Shown here: piece after piece, positions 21,604 through 32,430 of the stretch
Position numbering within the stretch: position 1 is the stretch's first letter
How the letters are laid out: every line of letters starts with the position of its first letter
Made by a program: the position numbers and the translations under genes
Origin: Elephas maximus indicus
Taxonomy: Eukaryota > Chordata > Mammalia > Proboscidea > Elephantidae
Length of the DNA stretch: 64,000 nt
Reading direction: 5' to 3'
Assembly: GCF_024166365.1 (NCBI RefSeq)
Contig: NC_064846.1
Location: 30,091,866 to 30,155,865 of the forward strand
The notes under the pieces: generated by a model
Told to the model about the DNA's origin: nothing
Seen by the model: the letters and a program-made list of their open reading frames with translations, nothing else
Database searches by the model: none

Positions 21604-22953
21604 GGAAGAAGAATGGAAGAGATCCATATTCATGCCCATTCCAAAGAAAGGTGATCCAACGGAATGTGGAAATTATCGAACTATATCATTAATATCACAT
21701 GCTGGTAAAGTATGCTGAGGATAATTCGAAAATGGTTGTAGCAGTACATTGACAGGGAACTGCCAGAGAATCAAGCCTAATTCAGAAGAGGACTTGGAAG
21801 GAGGGATATAATTGCTGATGTCAGATGGATCCTGGCTGAAAGCAGAGAATATCAGAAAAATGTTTACCTGTGTTTCATTGACTATGCAAAGGCATTCAAC
21901 TATGTGGATCGTAACAAACTATGGATAACATTGTGAAGAATGGGAATTCCAGAACACTTCATTGTGCTAATGCGGAACCTGTACATAGACCAGGAGGCAG
22001 TCATTCAAACAGAACAAGGGGACACTGCGTGGCTTAAAATCAGGAAAGGTGTGTGTCAGGGTTGTATTGTATCCTTTCACCATACTTATTTAATCTGTAT
22101 GGTGAGCAAATAATCCAAGAAGATGGACTATATGAAAAATGGAACATCAGGATTGGAGGAAGACTCATTAACAACCTGTGATACGCAGATGACACAGCCT
22201 TGCTTGCTGAAAATGAAGACAACTTGAAGAACTTACTTATGAAGATCAAGGACCACAGCCTTCAGTATGGATTACACCTCAACATAAAAAAAAAAAAAAT
22301 CCTCACAACTGGACCAATAAGCAACATCATGATAAATGAAGAAAAGATTGAAGTTGTCAAGGATTTCATTTTACTTTGATCCATAATCAAAGCCCGTGGA
22401 AGCCAGCCAAGAAATCAAAAGATGCATTGCATTGGGCAAATCTGCTCCAAAAGACCACTTTAAAGTGTTCAAAAGCAAAGATGTCACCTTGAGGACTAAG
22501 GTGTACCTGACCCAAGCCATGGTATTTTCAGTCACCTCAAATGCATGTGAAAACTGGACAATGAGCAAAGAAGACACTAGAACCCATGCACTGGAATTAT
22601 GATGTTGGCAAATAATATTGAATATACCAGGAACTGCCAGAAGAACAAACAAATCTGTCTTGGAAGAAGTACAGCCAGAATGCTTCTTAGAAGCAACGAT
22701 GGGGAGGCTTCGTCTCACATACTTTGGACATGTTATCAGGAAGGACCAGTCCCTGGAGAAGGACAGCATGCTTGGTAAGGTAGAGGGTCAGTGAAAAAGA
22801 GAAAGACTGTTAATGACATGGATTGATACAGTGGCTTATAAGAGTGGGTTCGAACATAGCAAGGATTGTAAGGCTAGTGCAGGATGAGGTAGTTTTTTGT
22901 TGTTGTACACAGGGTTGCTGTGAGTCAGAACCAATGCGATGGCACCTATCAAC
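21604..22953 (+). mobile_element. RTE LINE, 5'-truncated
   Basis: It starts inside the RT coding region ('gaagagatccatattcatgc') and runs to the 3' tail 'gcacctatcaacagc'. It keeps 'CFIDYAKAFN' at about 21870 and Y-A-D-D codons near 22182, but a tga immediately precedes YADD, and other stops and frameshifts break the frame. It has a duplicated 'gtatt' near 22062 and a 13-base A run near 22287. Confidence 0.9.
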
Positions 22954-22960
22954 AGCATAT

Positions 22961-23027
22961 TAGTTAAGGTATGATTTATTGCCCTAAATTAGTATAGTAA
23001 TTTATAAAATTGTAGTTTTTAATGAAA
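22961..23027 (+). repeat. Right copy of the long direct repeat
   Basis: Partner of 21528-21602, starting directly after the RTE tail. It may be an unusually long target duplication or a pre-existing tandem duplication. Confidence 0.8.
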
Positions 23028-23074
23028 TAAATATATAACTTATGCTGAAGGAATAGCTTTCCCTATGAGAACAT

Positions 23075-23146
23075 AAAAAAAAAAAAACCCAGTGCCGTCG
23101 AGTGGATTCCGACTCATAGCGACCCTATAGGACAGAGTAGAACTGC
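23075..23146 (-). mobile_element. AfroSINE tail, 5'-truncated (72 bp)
   Basis: An A run followed by 'cagtgccgtcgagtggattc' and 'ccctataggacagagtagaa', which stops at 'actgc'. The tRNA-like head is absent. Confidence 0.9.
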
Positions 23147-23469
23147 ATAGGAACTGATAATGAGCTAGAAAAGCTAACTTTCATTACTCTACCAGTACTA
23201 ATAGGATACTTATTCAAAATACTTGTCAAATGCTGAATAGGTGTTAAAAAAAAAAAGCAAGCATATTCTTATTTGTATGTACTAATTTATTTATTTTTAC
23301 CTCGACTTGATCCACAAGATTTTTAGATAATTTGAAGGTGCTTGTCAGTAAATGTGGCCCATACTTTTGCCCTTGGATTCAAAAACATACCTATAGGAAT
23401 GACCTGTGAGTAAAAATTCTCTCAATGCAATTTTTCTGAGGAAAGAATTTTGGCAAATCCATTGTTCAT

Positions 23470-23845
23470 CCTGTTGTTGTTAGCTGCTGTCAAGTTGACT
23501 TTAACTCATGGCGACCTCATGTACAACAGAACAAAATGTTGCATGCTTGTGCACCATCTTTCCCATCCTTGGTATGCTACAGTGTATTTTGAGTGCCTTC
23601 CAATCTAGGACACTCATCCTCCAGCACTACATTAGACAATATTGTATTACGATCCACAGGGTTTTTATTGGCTAACTTTTGGAAGCAGATCTCCAGTCCT
23701 TTCTTCCTAGTTTGTCTTAATCTGGAATCTCCACTAAAACCTGTCCACCATGGATAACCAATCTGGTATTTGAAATACTGGTGGCATAGTTTCCAGCATC
23801 ATAGCAACACTCAAACCACCACAGTATGACAAACTGACAGACAGG
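23470..23845 (-). mobile_element. SINE with RTE-like tail, Gly-head family, head missing
   Basis: The left end 'tgttgttgttagctgctgtc' is the antisense RTE-like tail. The body contains 'cagtcctttcttcctagttt', 'ggtggcatagtttccagcat' and 'acagacaggtggtagac', matching the order in the complete element at 31516-31823. The tRNA-Gly-like head that should follow at the right is truncated. Confidence 0.7.
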
Positions 23846-24072
23846 TGGTAGACTATCCATCCTATTATTAAGAATTTTGTTATAATTTTGTCACTTGATC
23901 GGTTTAAACAGTATGTGGAATTTTAAATTTGTAAAATCGAGCCGAGAAAAATCTATGAACTGGCTTCCTTTCTCCATTGTATTACACTCAAAGTAACGTT
24001 TGTTTAATCATGATGCATTTCCTAAATGCATTGACGAAGGTGTTAAAGCCATTAGTAATACAATATTTACAA

Positions 24073-24232
24073 GGAGGCCTGATGGTGCAAAGGTTATCAG
24101 TTGGTGGTTTGAACCCACCCAGTAGCTACACAGGCGAAAGATCTGGTGATCTGCTCCTGTAAAGATTGTAGCCTAGAAAACCTTATGGGGCAGTTCTACT
24201 CTGTTATGTGGGGTCAGCTAACAACAACAAAA
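24073..24232 (+). mobile_element. AfroSINE (long form, partly deleted head)
   Basis: 'aggcctgatggtgcaaaggt' head, 'gtggtttgaacccaccc' box B, 'gatctgctcctgtaaagatt' middle and 'ggggcagttctactctgtta' body. The tail is shortened to 'ctaacaacaac'. Confidence 0.85.
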
Positions 24233-24239
24233 ACGATAT

Positions 24240-25330
24240 GGAATTTGCTTTCTTAAATTGCAAATGACCCCAAAATTGAGAGAAAATCATTTTTTGAATT
24301 TGTAAATATATTCTTGAAATAATTTTATTATAGTTAAAAAAAAAAGACCTTTTTCTCAACTTTTATTGTCCAGAGTTCAGCAGTGGCTCCTAAAGTTTTA
24401 GTTTTATGTATTAACCTTCTCTTCCTCTCTTTAATCCAAAAATCTTTTGCCATAACATTGATTATACTACTGAACACTTACATGCAAAGAAGGACCTTGG
24501 CAAAGAATATAATGCAAAGAAATAACTCATCTATTCACCAAGTGGTATTTGAGAATTTTTACTTCTGACACCAAAGTGTTAACTTTTTGCAGGGTACACA
24601 GCTTCTATGCTTATTTAAATGAGGTAAATTTTAGTTTACTCTAAAAATCAGAAAGAAAATATAATAAGGACCTGATTAAGTCTATTAAACAGTTTGGGAA
24701 TTCCTAGATGTTGTGTTGTCCCTTGCTAGGAACTGTAATAAAACAATTAGGGTTAATTAAATATCTGGCTGATTAATTATAATATACCAACTAGTATGTG
24801 CTTGTCATAGCTTATACTCTGAGGCTGCCAGATCAGCCCATGTCCTCATGATATAACTTGACAATTTCAAAATATTGCTGGAGTTCTGATGCTACAGCAT
24901 CTATTTCCTAATGGGCTATTCTGATGTCCAAGTTACCTGCTTTGCCCCAGGGGCTGAAATAGCTGCTTATTCCTGTACTCGTTATTACTTGAGATAAATT
25001 TCCTCGCTTCAACAAGGCACTTTGATAACATGTTTTCATTAGGCTGCAGAGCAAAGGTTCATTTACCAACACATTCAAACGTCATTTAGAATGTAGACTG
25101 GTTACCAAAAAGAACTTAAGAGTAAAACTCAAGCCAAACCAAGCAAAAGAAAACAAAAATTTCACCAAACTCTAAAAAAAATTAACCAGCAGGGATTTAT
25201 TTGGTAGTCTTTTTGTTTTCACTTAGACCCTCACATTTGAAAGGATTAATCCATATACATTTAGGTCTAGGACAGAAAGATATTCCTAACATTCTGTCAT
25301 TTTTTTTCCCTAACTTGATTTTACAGGACC
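24240..25330. other. Intergenic, no gene recognised
   Basis: AT-rich DNA with no credible open frame and no repeat I can name. Confidence 0.4.
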
Positions 25331-25331
25331 A

Positions 25332-25493
25332 ATAGACAACATGGTATAGTGGTTAAGAGCTATGGCTGCTAACCAAAAGGTCAGCAGTTCAAATGCAACA
25401 GCCGCTCCTTGGAAACTCTATGGGGCAGTTCTACTCTGTCCTATAGGGTCGCTATGAGTCGGAATCAACTCGACGGCGAGGTTTTTTTTTTTT
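25332..25493 (+). mobile_element. AfroSINE (short form)
   Basis: 'catggtatagtggttaagag' head, box B 'ggtcagcagttcaaatgc' and tail 'ctatgagtcggaatcaactc', followed by a T run. It is one of the better-preserved copies. Confidence 0.9.
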
Positions 25494-25728
25494 CTCAGTA
25501 GTTTCTCCACTAATTCAGAGGTCTTTTCGGAGAAGGAGCCAAGGCCAGTCTTTGAAAAAATTGACACAGGAGCCAAGGTTTGACTTTAGGGAGTCTCCAT
25601 CTCTTCGGTAGTTAAGCTCTTCTAAACTTGTCCAGCAACTCCTCACCCCAAGCCTCCCCTTTTCTCTAGTCCAAACCTTCCCCAGCTCTAATGATAAACC
25701 TGAGACCCCCTACTGTCAGGTTGTAGGA

Positions 25729-25932
25729 GCCCTGGTGGCACAGGGGATAAGCACTCAGCTGCTAATGGAAAGGTCAGCTTTGAACCCACCAGCCGCTCCA
25801 CAGGAGAGACTTCGCAGTCGGCTTCCCTAAAGATTTACAGCCTTAGAAACCCTATGGGGTGATTCTACTCTGTCCTATAGGGTCGCTATGAGTCAAAATC
25901 AACTCGATGGCAACTGGTTTAGTTTTTTGGTT
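25729..25932 (+). mobile_element. AfroSINE (long form)
   Basis: 'ggagccctggtggcacaggg' head, 'gaacccaccagccgctccac', 'aaagatttacagcc' middle and tail 'ctatgagtcaaaatcaactc' followed by 'gatggcaactggtt'. Confidence 0.92.
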
Positions 25933-26021
25933 AAGACGGTCCTCAGACTTTTTGTCTTTCCCTTCCACCTAGATGAAGGCCCTTGACCTCTAACTGTGAG
26001 TTTTATCTCTAACCTAATATA

Positions 26022-26075
26022 TATATATATAAAACCCAGTGCTGTCGAGTCGATTCCGACTCATAAAATAGCGAC
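26022..26075 (-). mobile_element. Minimal AfroSINE tail insertion (about 54 bp)
   Basis: Only the 3' tail is present ('cagtgctgtcgagtcgattc' then 'gcgacc'). It lies between 'cctaatata' at 26013-26021 and the same 9 bases at 26076-26084. Confidence 0.75.
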
Positions 26076-26527
26076 CCTAATATAGGAAGAACTAAAAAAA
26101 GTAGCACTTTAATTACCCAAAAATCAGCATTCAAGATAAATAAAATAATAATAACAAGGAACACATAATCCTGACACCCTAACGGAGCAATTGCATGCAG
26201 ATTTTCTTTCACACGGAGACATTTTTACATCTTTGCAGTCATAGTTTACATATCAGTTACTGTTCTATTATTTTCCCTTAATGTTATAATTATTTGCATA
26301 TTTTTACAGTTCTGATGATTACTATTTGTAATGGGTACTTTCTCTTTTGACATGCTGATATATCAAAATTTGTTCAATCATTTCAGTAAAAGAGAACAAC
26401 GTATTTCTGGTATTTTCTCCTACAGGTTAACAGTTAAATGGGTGTCTCCCTGCACTTTTTTTTTCTACTTTAAATTATCTCCTTAAGAGAAATATCTATC
26501 AATGGATTTAATGGGTCAAAACAAACA

Positions 26528-26563
26528 AAAAAATCTGTTGCTGTTGAGCCAATTCCGAAAGGA
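26528..26563 (-). mobile_element. AfroSINE tail scrap
   Basis: 'atctgttgctgttgagccaa' followed by 'ttccga' matches only the SINE 3' tail, next to an A-rich run. Confidence 0.6.
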
Positions 26564-27735
26564 CGTGTATATTTTATGACTCATGGTTCATATTACCATA
26601 TTGTTTTCTGACAAGGTTATTTCAATTTGTTATACCAGTAAAGTTGAAATACATTATAGTCTTACCAGTATTGTTATGAGATGCACCACTATTAATTGTA
26701 ATTAGGTCTATTTCTAGACTTTATGTTTTATATATCTGTATTTCTCTTTCTATGCTAGTACAAAGATGTTTTGCTTTAAATAGATTTTCTAGAGCATACC
26801 CCATTGTGCTATTCTAATTCATACTGTTTTTTATAATGTGTTCATTTTTCTATATTCAATTTAGAATCATTTTATTGAGTGCAAAAGAAAAAATGATGTA
26901 TGAAATACAAAATGTTTTGTTATCCCTTTCATAGGTAATGGGATATATGTTCATCCACTTACATTTTCCACCTCTCAGGTTTCTTGGGAAGTTGCTTTCC
27001 TACTGACATGACATGCTGCCAGCAGTCAAGGACCTGTATAACTGTTTAAAATGGAAGAAATGGGCATGTGCTGCAAATTGCTGTTTTTACAAGGTATTGC
27101 ATGAGGTGTTGCATCCTGGAGCTGTGATTGTGCAAACTTTTGTTTCTTTTGGCTTCTGTACAGCAAGATAAGCCTTGCAAGTATATTTCTGGGTTTATTT
27201 GCATTATTTGAAAGTTATATTTCTCACAGTGATTCCATGTTCCCAGGGATAGCACATTGTATGCACCTGTCAAGGGAACTAGAAGGTGATGCAGAGTACA
27301 GAGGGACATATGTGTCCCACATAATATATATCAAAATCCATATTACCTACCAAAAATTCAGATACATTCAATGATGCATCATGCATTCCATTAATGAAAA
27401 AACAAACAAAAAATTGAAGGCATTGCGCCATCGTTTCCTAAGTCCAGTGTTGCTTTTGAGAATGTTAACATTCTTATTCCAGGCTCTTTGTAAATGATCT
27501 GCACCCTCCTGCAAGCTTTTAGGTATTTTCTTTATCCCTAGTGAACTAAAATTTCACAGTGATGAACTTTTTTGTTCACATCCATTGTGCTGGGCACCCA
27601 GTGAGCTCTTTCGAGGTGAAAGTTAATGCCCTTCAGTTCTAGGAAGAGTTCTTGAATTCTTTAATAATTGTCCGTCCACAATTTCTTGGTCCCTTTTGTC
27701 TGCAATGCCTTTTATTCATATGCTGGCCCTAACAT
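26564..27735. other. Intergenic, no gene recognised
   Basis: AT-rich sequence. An 87-codon minus-strand frame at 27046-27309 has no domain and no codon signature I would trust. Confidence 0.4.
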
Positions 27736-27740
27736 GAATA

Positions 27741-27930
27741 AGGAATCTTAGTGGTGCAGTTGTTAAGTGTTCAGCTGCTAATCAAGAGGTCAACAGTTGG
27801 AATCTACCAGGTGCTCCTTGGAAACCCTATGGGGCAGTTCTACTCTGTCCTATAGGGTCGCTATGAGTCAGAATGGACTTGATGGCAATGGTTTTGGGTT
27901 TTTTTTTGTTTGTTTGTTTGTTTGTTTTTA
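27741..27930 (+). mobile_element. AfroSINE (short form) with (tttg)n tail
   Basis: 'gaatcttagtggtgcagttg' head, box B 'ggtcaacagttggaatc', body 'ggggcagttctactctgtcc' and a (tttg)n tail at about 27907-27926. The probable target duplication is 'atgaata(a)' at 27734 and 27934. Confidence 0.9.
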
Positions 27931-28324
27931 AGTATGAATAACTTACTTATCTCCTCAGTCGCCCAACACTTTCTTTTTTGTTCTATTTTCTGGAAGACTT
28001 TCTCTTTCTTATCTTCAAACAATTCTATTGGATGTTTTATCTGAGCTATCATAGCATTAATTTCCCAAAGTCCTTGCTTATTCTTTTATTGTTCCATTTT
28101 CAAGTAACCTGTCCTTGTCTTGTGGGTGCAGGATTTTCTTTTATGCCATTAAGGATATTAATTGACTCTGTTGGTCATTTTCATATTAATATGTTATTTC
28201 CTCTCTTAAAAGGTCATTTATGTTTTCTATAACAAAATTGGTGATGTTAAGAAAAAATCTCCACGATTTTTTCATAGAATTGATTACTAATTAAGTTAGG
28301 CCCTTTGGATAGGCATTACTTTGA

Positions 28325-28960
28325 ATACTTCTGTGTATTCCCCATACCACCTAACACAGTTCTTGGCACATGTTACCCTCATTACCATTGAGTCAATTCT
28401 GACTCATGGCAATCCCGTGTATTACAGAGTAGAACTGCTTCATAGTGTTTTCTTGGTTGTAATCTCTAAGGAACCGGATAGCCAAGCCTTTCTTCCGTGG
28501 TGCCTCTGGGTGGGTTTAAATCACCACCTTCAGGTTAGTAGCCTATTGCAAACTGCTTGCACCACCCAGGGACCTTGGGCACATGTAATGCACTCATTAA
28601 ATGGGTATTTACTGAACACCTCATGTATGTCAGGTACTGATTGGTGCTGAGACTACAGAAATAGAATGAACTGTGTGTAATTCAGCATGACTGTGTGGGA
28701 CAGAAGGAGATATATAAGAGATGGAATTGGAGAATTTGGTAGATGCCAGATCTTGATGGGCACTGTACACCATGCTTAAGAATTTGGACTTCATTCTAAA
28801 TGCTAATGAATATCATTAGGGAGCTTTAAGCAATGGACTAATGTGATCATACTTGACTATTACAAATATCACTGTAGCAACAGCACCGAGGATAGTTTTG
28901 AACAGGATAAGAATGGAAAGTCACATTGGATTTGGCATCTAGAAGGTGGTTGGCTACTTC
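28325..28960 (-). mobile_element. L2 LINE fragment, antisense, split by a SINE
   Basis: Either side of the SINE, 'gttcttggcacatgtta' and 'gggtatttactgaacacctc' show the antisense L2 3' region. It continues with 'attctaaatgctaatgaata' and 'aagcaatggactaatgtgat' up to about 28960. Ancient, non-coding. Confidence 0.65.
28374..28575 (-). mobile_element. AfroSINE inside L2
   Basis: Antisense: tail 'ccattgagtcaattctgact', middle 'ccaagcctttcttccgtggt' and head complement 'accacccagggacc'. The flanks 'ggcacatgt' occur on both sides (about 28364 and 28577), consistent with a target duplication. Confidence 0.88.
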
Positions 28961-29324
28961 AGAAAAAAAAAGTTTCAGTGGAATGGTGGGGTTAGAAGAC
29001 GAATTGAATTTGTTTGAGGAAAAAGCGGATAGGAAAAAGGTGGAAAAAGTAAATAGATTAATCTTTCAAAAAGGTTAGCTGTGAAAGATAAGTGTAATAA
29101 GGAATATATAGAACCAAGGAATTTTTGTTTTGTTGCACATTTATTTGTTTTAATATTAGAGAGTTTTGAACATATTTAATTATAGTGAAAACTATACTTG
29201 GAAGATGAAAATCAGAATAGTTAATTCAGCAATGTTCCTAAAGAATCAGGAGAGATGAGATTCAGATACTTTCAGACACTAGGTATGTGCTCATGATTAA
29301 GCAAATGATCCACAATTCTACTGG

Positions 29325-30720
29325 AAATCTTATTTTTAGGAATAATTTCAGACTTACAGAAAAGTTGCAAAGAAAGTATAAATAACCTTTTTCCTGAGTT
29401 ATTTGAGCACAGATTGATGCCATATTACCCTTGAATACACTTTGCCACCTTTTTCCTACAAAGTCACTCTGTTGCATAACCACAGTACAACCATCAAAAG
29501 CAGGAAATAAGTATTGATAGGTTACAACTTAGCAATAAATCCCATTCATATTTTATCACATGTTCCAATAATATAATTCATAAAGGACTCAAATCAGGAT
29601 AACTCATTTTATTAAAAATGTCATGTTTCTTTAGTCTCCTTTAATCTGGAACAATTCTCAGTCTTTCTTTGCCCTTCTTAAACTTGACAGTTTTGAAGAT
29701 TTTGTTTGGTAGAATAAATTTTGATTTGGGTTTTCTCATGTTAGTATATACATTAGGTATGCATATACTTTTGGCAAGAATATCAAGTGGTGGAAGATTT
29801 AAGTTTGTCTCTTTAATGCTGATGATGACTTTTATCATTTGATTAGACTGTTATCTGCCAGATTTCTCCTCTAATGTTACTTGTTCTTTTCATATTTAAC
29901 ATGTATTTTATGGGGAGATACTTTGAGACAATATGCATATCCCTCTTTTCATGAAACATTCACCTACTAGTTTTAGCATCTACTGAAGTTTCTTGCCTGA
30001 ATTAAGTATTACTCTTATGATTGCCAAATGGTGGCTTTCTAATTTCTCTCTCTCTTTTTTTTTTTTTTTTACTATATTTATTAGCTGGTATACCACTTTT
30101 ATACCACTGTATGGTGGAGCTTTTTCTTTGTCCTTTCCTTCCTCCCTTCCTCCTCCTCTCTCTCTCATTTTCTTCCTCTCTTTTATGCCATTATGTACCA
30201 CGGACTCCTATTTTATGTATTCAATATATTTTATTTATTTATCTTTGCTCATTTTGAAGCTCACATTGTCCCATCTCTGGCCAGAGGGAGTTCTTTCAAG
30301 TTGGCTTTGGTGTATGTTTGAGCACTTTCTTACTTTAGGGCGCAACAATATGTTCCAGGCTCATCTTGTACTTCCCCTGCCTCACCCAAACTTTCATTTC
30401 CACAAGGAACCCTAGTTTCTTTCATTGGGGAGTAACATTAGAGGCCAAGATAAGGGCCATCAATATGTTCATAATGCTCCCAGGCCTTCTCATCAGATGA
30501 CACTAATGCGTGTGTGTGTGTATTTACCTATACTTATTTTTATATCTATTTAAAACCATGAATTTTCTCCAATACTTACCATTCTAAACCTAACATCCTA
30601 GCCTCACCCCTTATATTTATAACTCCCTTCCCTGACAGTGAGAAATCTGGGTCCAGTTATCCTCTATATATTTACCTATTGCCTCAGTCTATCTGTATAA
30701 ATCAAATCTCCTGACTCTGT
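29325..30720 (-). mobile_element. L1M-type 3' UTR, antisense, long
   Basis: A long antisense 3' UTR of an old L1M. Landmarks are 'ggaataatttcagacttaca', 'tctttagtctcctttaatct' (29630), 'tttattagctggtataccac' (about 30076), 'tgttccaggctcatcttgta' (about 30351) and 'gtgtgtgtgtgtatttacct' (about 30510). The ORFs of 140 and 78 codons on the plus strand here run through low-complexity Ser/Phe/Leu text from the pyrimidine tracts and are not genes. Confidence 0.75.
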
Positions 30721-31160
30721 TAGGCCACAGCTCTGTTCAATGTGCCTTCTCTGAGTGGGCCTTGACACTCTCTGGGACCCTGCCATTCTCACTGTATGTG
30801 TCTTCTCCATCCATGTCTGAAGCCAAAAGAACTTTTGTATTGAATTATTCAGGAACGAATGAAGGAAGAATGTCAGGGTATAGATGGTTTTGAATAGAGA
30901 AGAATGAACTCAAAACCTAAGAGATTTTGCTAAGATTTTAGGGAATGTAAAATAAGCAATAACAAAGGTCAAATGGACATAATTCCAGGAATCCCACAAT
31001 CTATTCCACAAAATTATAAAAATAGAGTGGTTAAATTCTACAAATAGTGTTCAGTCTATGCGCTATTCTAGGCAACTTTGTTTGGAGCTAGTGGTAAACA
31101 GAAATCTCTGAATAATGCATGCGCTCTAATTTTGAGAAATGCATAGGCTAATAGGAGAAA
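30721..31160. other. Intergenic, nothing recognised
   Basis: No gene or named repeat seen. Confidence 0.4.
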
Positions 31161-31175
31161 AAGACAGCTAGACAC

Positions 31176-31504
31176 ATTTATCTATTTATTCATTCATTCA
31201 TTCATCAAATATTTGTTAATAGCCTGCTATGTGTCAGGCAATTTTCTAGATGCTGGGGACCAGTAGTAGGTGAGGCAAATATAGTTCCATTGTCCTCAGG
31301 GGATTATATCCTAATTGGAGGGATACAGTAGTTATAGCTTGTGATGATTGATTGCTATGAAGAAAATGAAAGAGTTATGTGCTAGTAACTGGGTAACTAT
31401 TTAAACTTAGAGTGGTCAAGAAGGGGTTCTCCCAGAAGATGACATTTAGCCAGATACCTCAATGACAAGAAGAAGCAGGCCATGTAAAGATTAGAGGGAA
31501 TAGT
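31176..31504 (-). mobile_element. L2 LINE fragment, antisense
   Basis: It starts with the antisense 3' end 'attcattcattcattcatca', then 'gctatgtgtcaggcaatttt' and 'agatgctggggacc', and continues to 'gacatttagccagatacctc' at about 31441. This is the classic L2 order. Confidence 0.75.
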
Positions 31505-31515
31505 ATTCCTGGCAT

Positions 31516-31823
31516 GTTGTTACTGTTAGATGCTGTCCTATTAGCCTCTGACTCACGATGATCCTATGCACAATGGGATCAGATGGTTGTGATCCATAGG
31601 GTCTTCATTGCCTGATTTATTTTCAGAAGTAGATATTCAGGCCTTTCTTCCTAGCCTGTTTTAGTCTGGAAGCTCTGCTGAAACCTGTTCAGCATCATAG
31701 CAACACACAAGCCTCCACCCACAGACAGGTGATGGCTGCACTTGAGGTGCATTCACTGGGAATCGAACGTGTGTCTCCTGCATGAAAGGTGAGAATTCTG
31801 CCACTGAATCACCACTGTTCTCT
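31516..31823 (-). mobile_element. Complete SINE: tRNA-Gly-like head, RTE-like tail
   Basis: On the minus strand it begins near 31823 with a head close to tRNA-Gly: 'gtggtgattcagtggcagaa' covers box A and 'cgttcgattccc' is box B. 'aatgcacctcaagtgcagcc', a central body and an antisense tail 'gttgttactgttagatgctg' follow, the last related to the RTE 3' end. Target duplications 'attcctggcat' (31505-31515) and 'atccctggcat' (31824-31834) differ at one base. Its head distinguishes it from the other SINEs in the window. Confidence 0.85.
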
Positions 31824-31876
31824 ATCCCTGGCATAGGAAACAGCTAAAGCAAAAAAATGCCCCAAGACATGAATGA

Positions 31877-32051
31877 AAAAAAAAAAATCCGTTGCTGTCG
31901 AGTCGATTCTGACTGATAGCTATCCCCTAGGAAAGAGTAAAACTGCCCCATAGGGTTTCTAAGGAGCTCCTGGTGTACTCTAGCTGCCAACCTTTTTGGT
32001 TAGCAGCTGGACAGCAGCCAAGCTCTTAACCACTGAACCACCAGGGCTCCC
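31877..32051 (-). mobile_element. AfroSINE (short form)
   Basis: An A run, tail 'gttgctgtcgagtcgattct' and head complement 'accaccagggctccc'. Flanks containing 'tgaatga' at 31870-31876 and 32061-32067 suggest a diverged target duplication. Confidence 0.9.
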
Positions 32052-32169
32052 AAAGAACACTGAATGAGCTTCCCAAAACCAAACCAAACCCAACACAACA
32101 AAAACATACAACAGACAACTCCCATCCCCACCTCCGTAACACACAGTTCTTGACCCAATTACTGGCCTG

Positions 32170-32430
32170 GTTAACTCCTCCTCACCTTTCCAGACTCATC
32201 CTTCCCTTAGAGTACGTCCAATCCCTGTCCCAGCCTGTATTCTTAAATCACCCTGTGGATACCTTAAAGACCTCCAGTAACTTCCTATCACCTCTGGAAT
32301 AAAATCCAAACTCCTTAACCCTGGCTTTACAAAGCCCTCTACAAATTGTCTGTTGCATACCTCTCCAGAATCTATTACAGTCCATTCTTGCTTGCCTTCT
32401 CTCTGCTCTCTGAATGATCTTAGCGGCTAC
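32170..32430. mobile_element. Probable L2-related fragment
   Basis: Text such as 'aataaaatccaaactcctta' (about 32299) and 'ctttacaaagccctctacaa' resembles a region common in L2 copies. Family assignment is tentative. Confidence 0.4.

Noticed and set aside
29993-30415. 140-codon plus-strand frame
   Set aside because: It is antisense to an L1M 3' UTR, and most of it is low-complexity Ser/Phe/Leu from pyrimidine tracts.
31745-31823. tRNA-Gly gene on the minus strand
   Set aside because: It has A and B boxes but is the head of a SINE with body, tail and target duplications; its arms contain mismatches.
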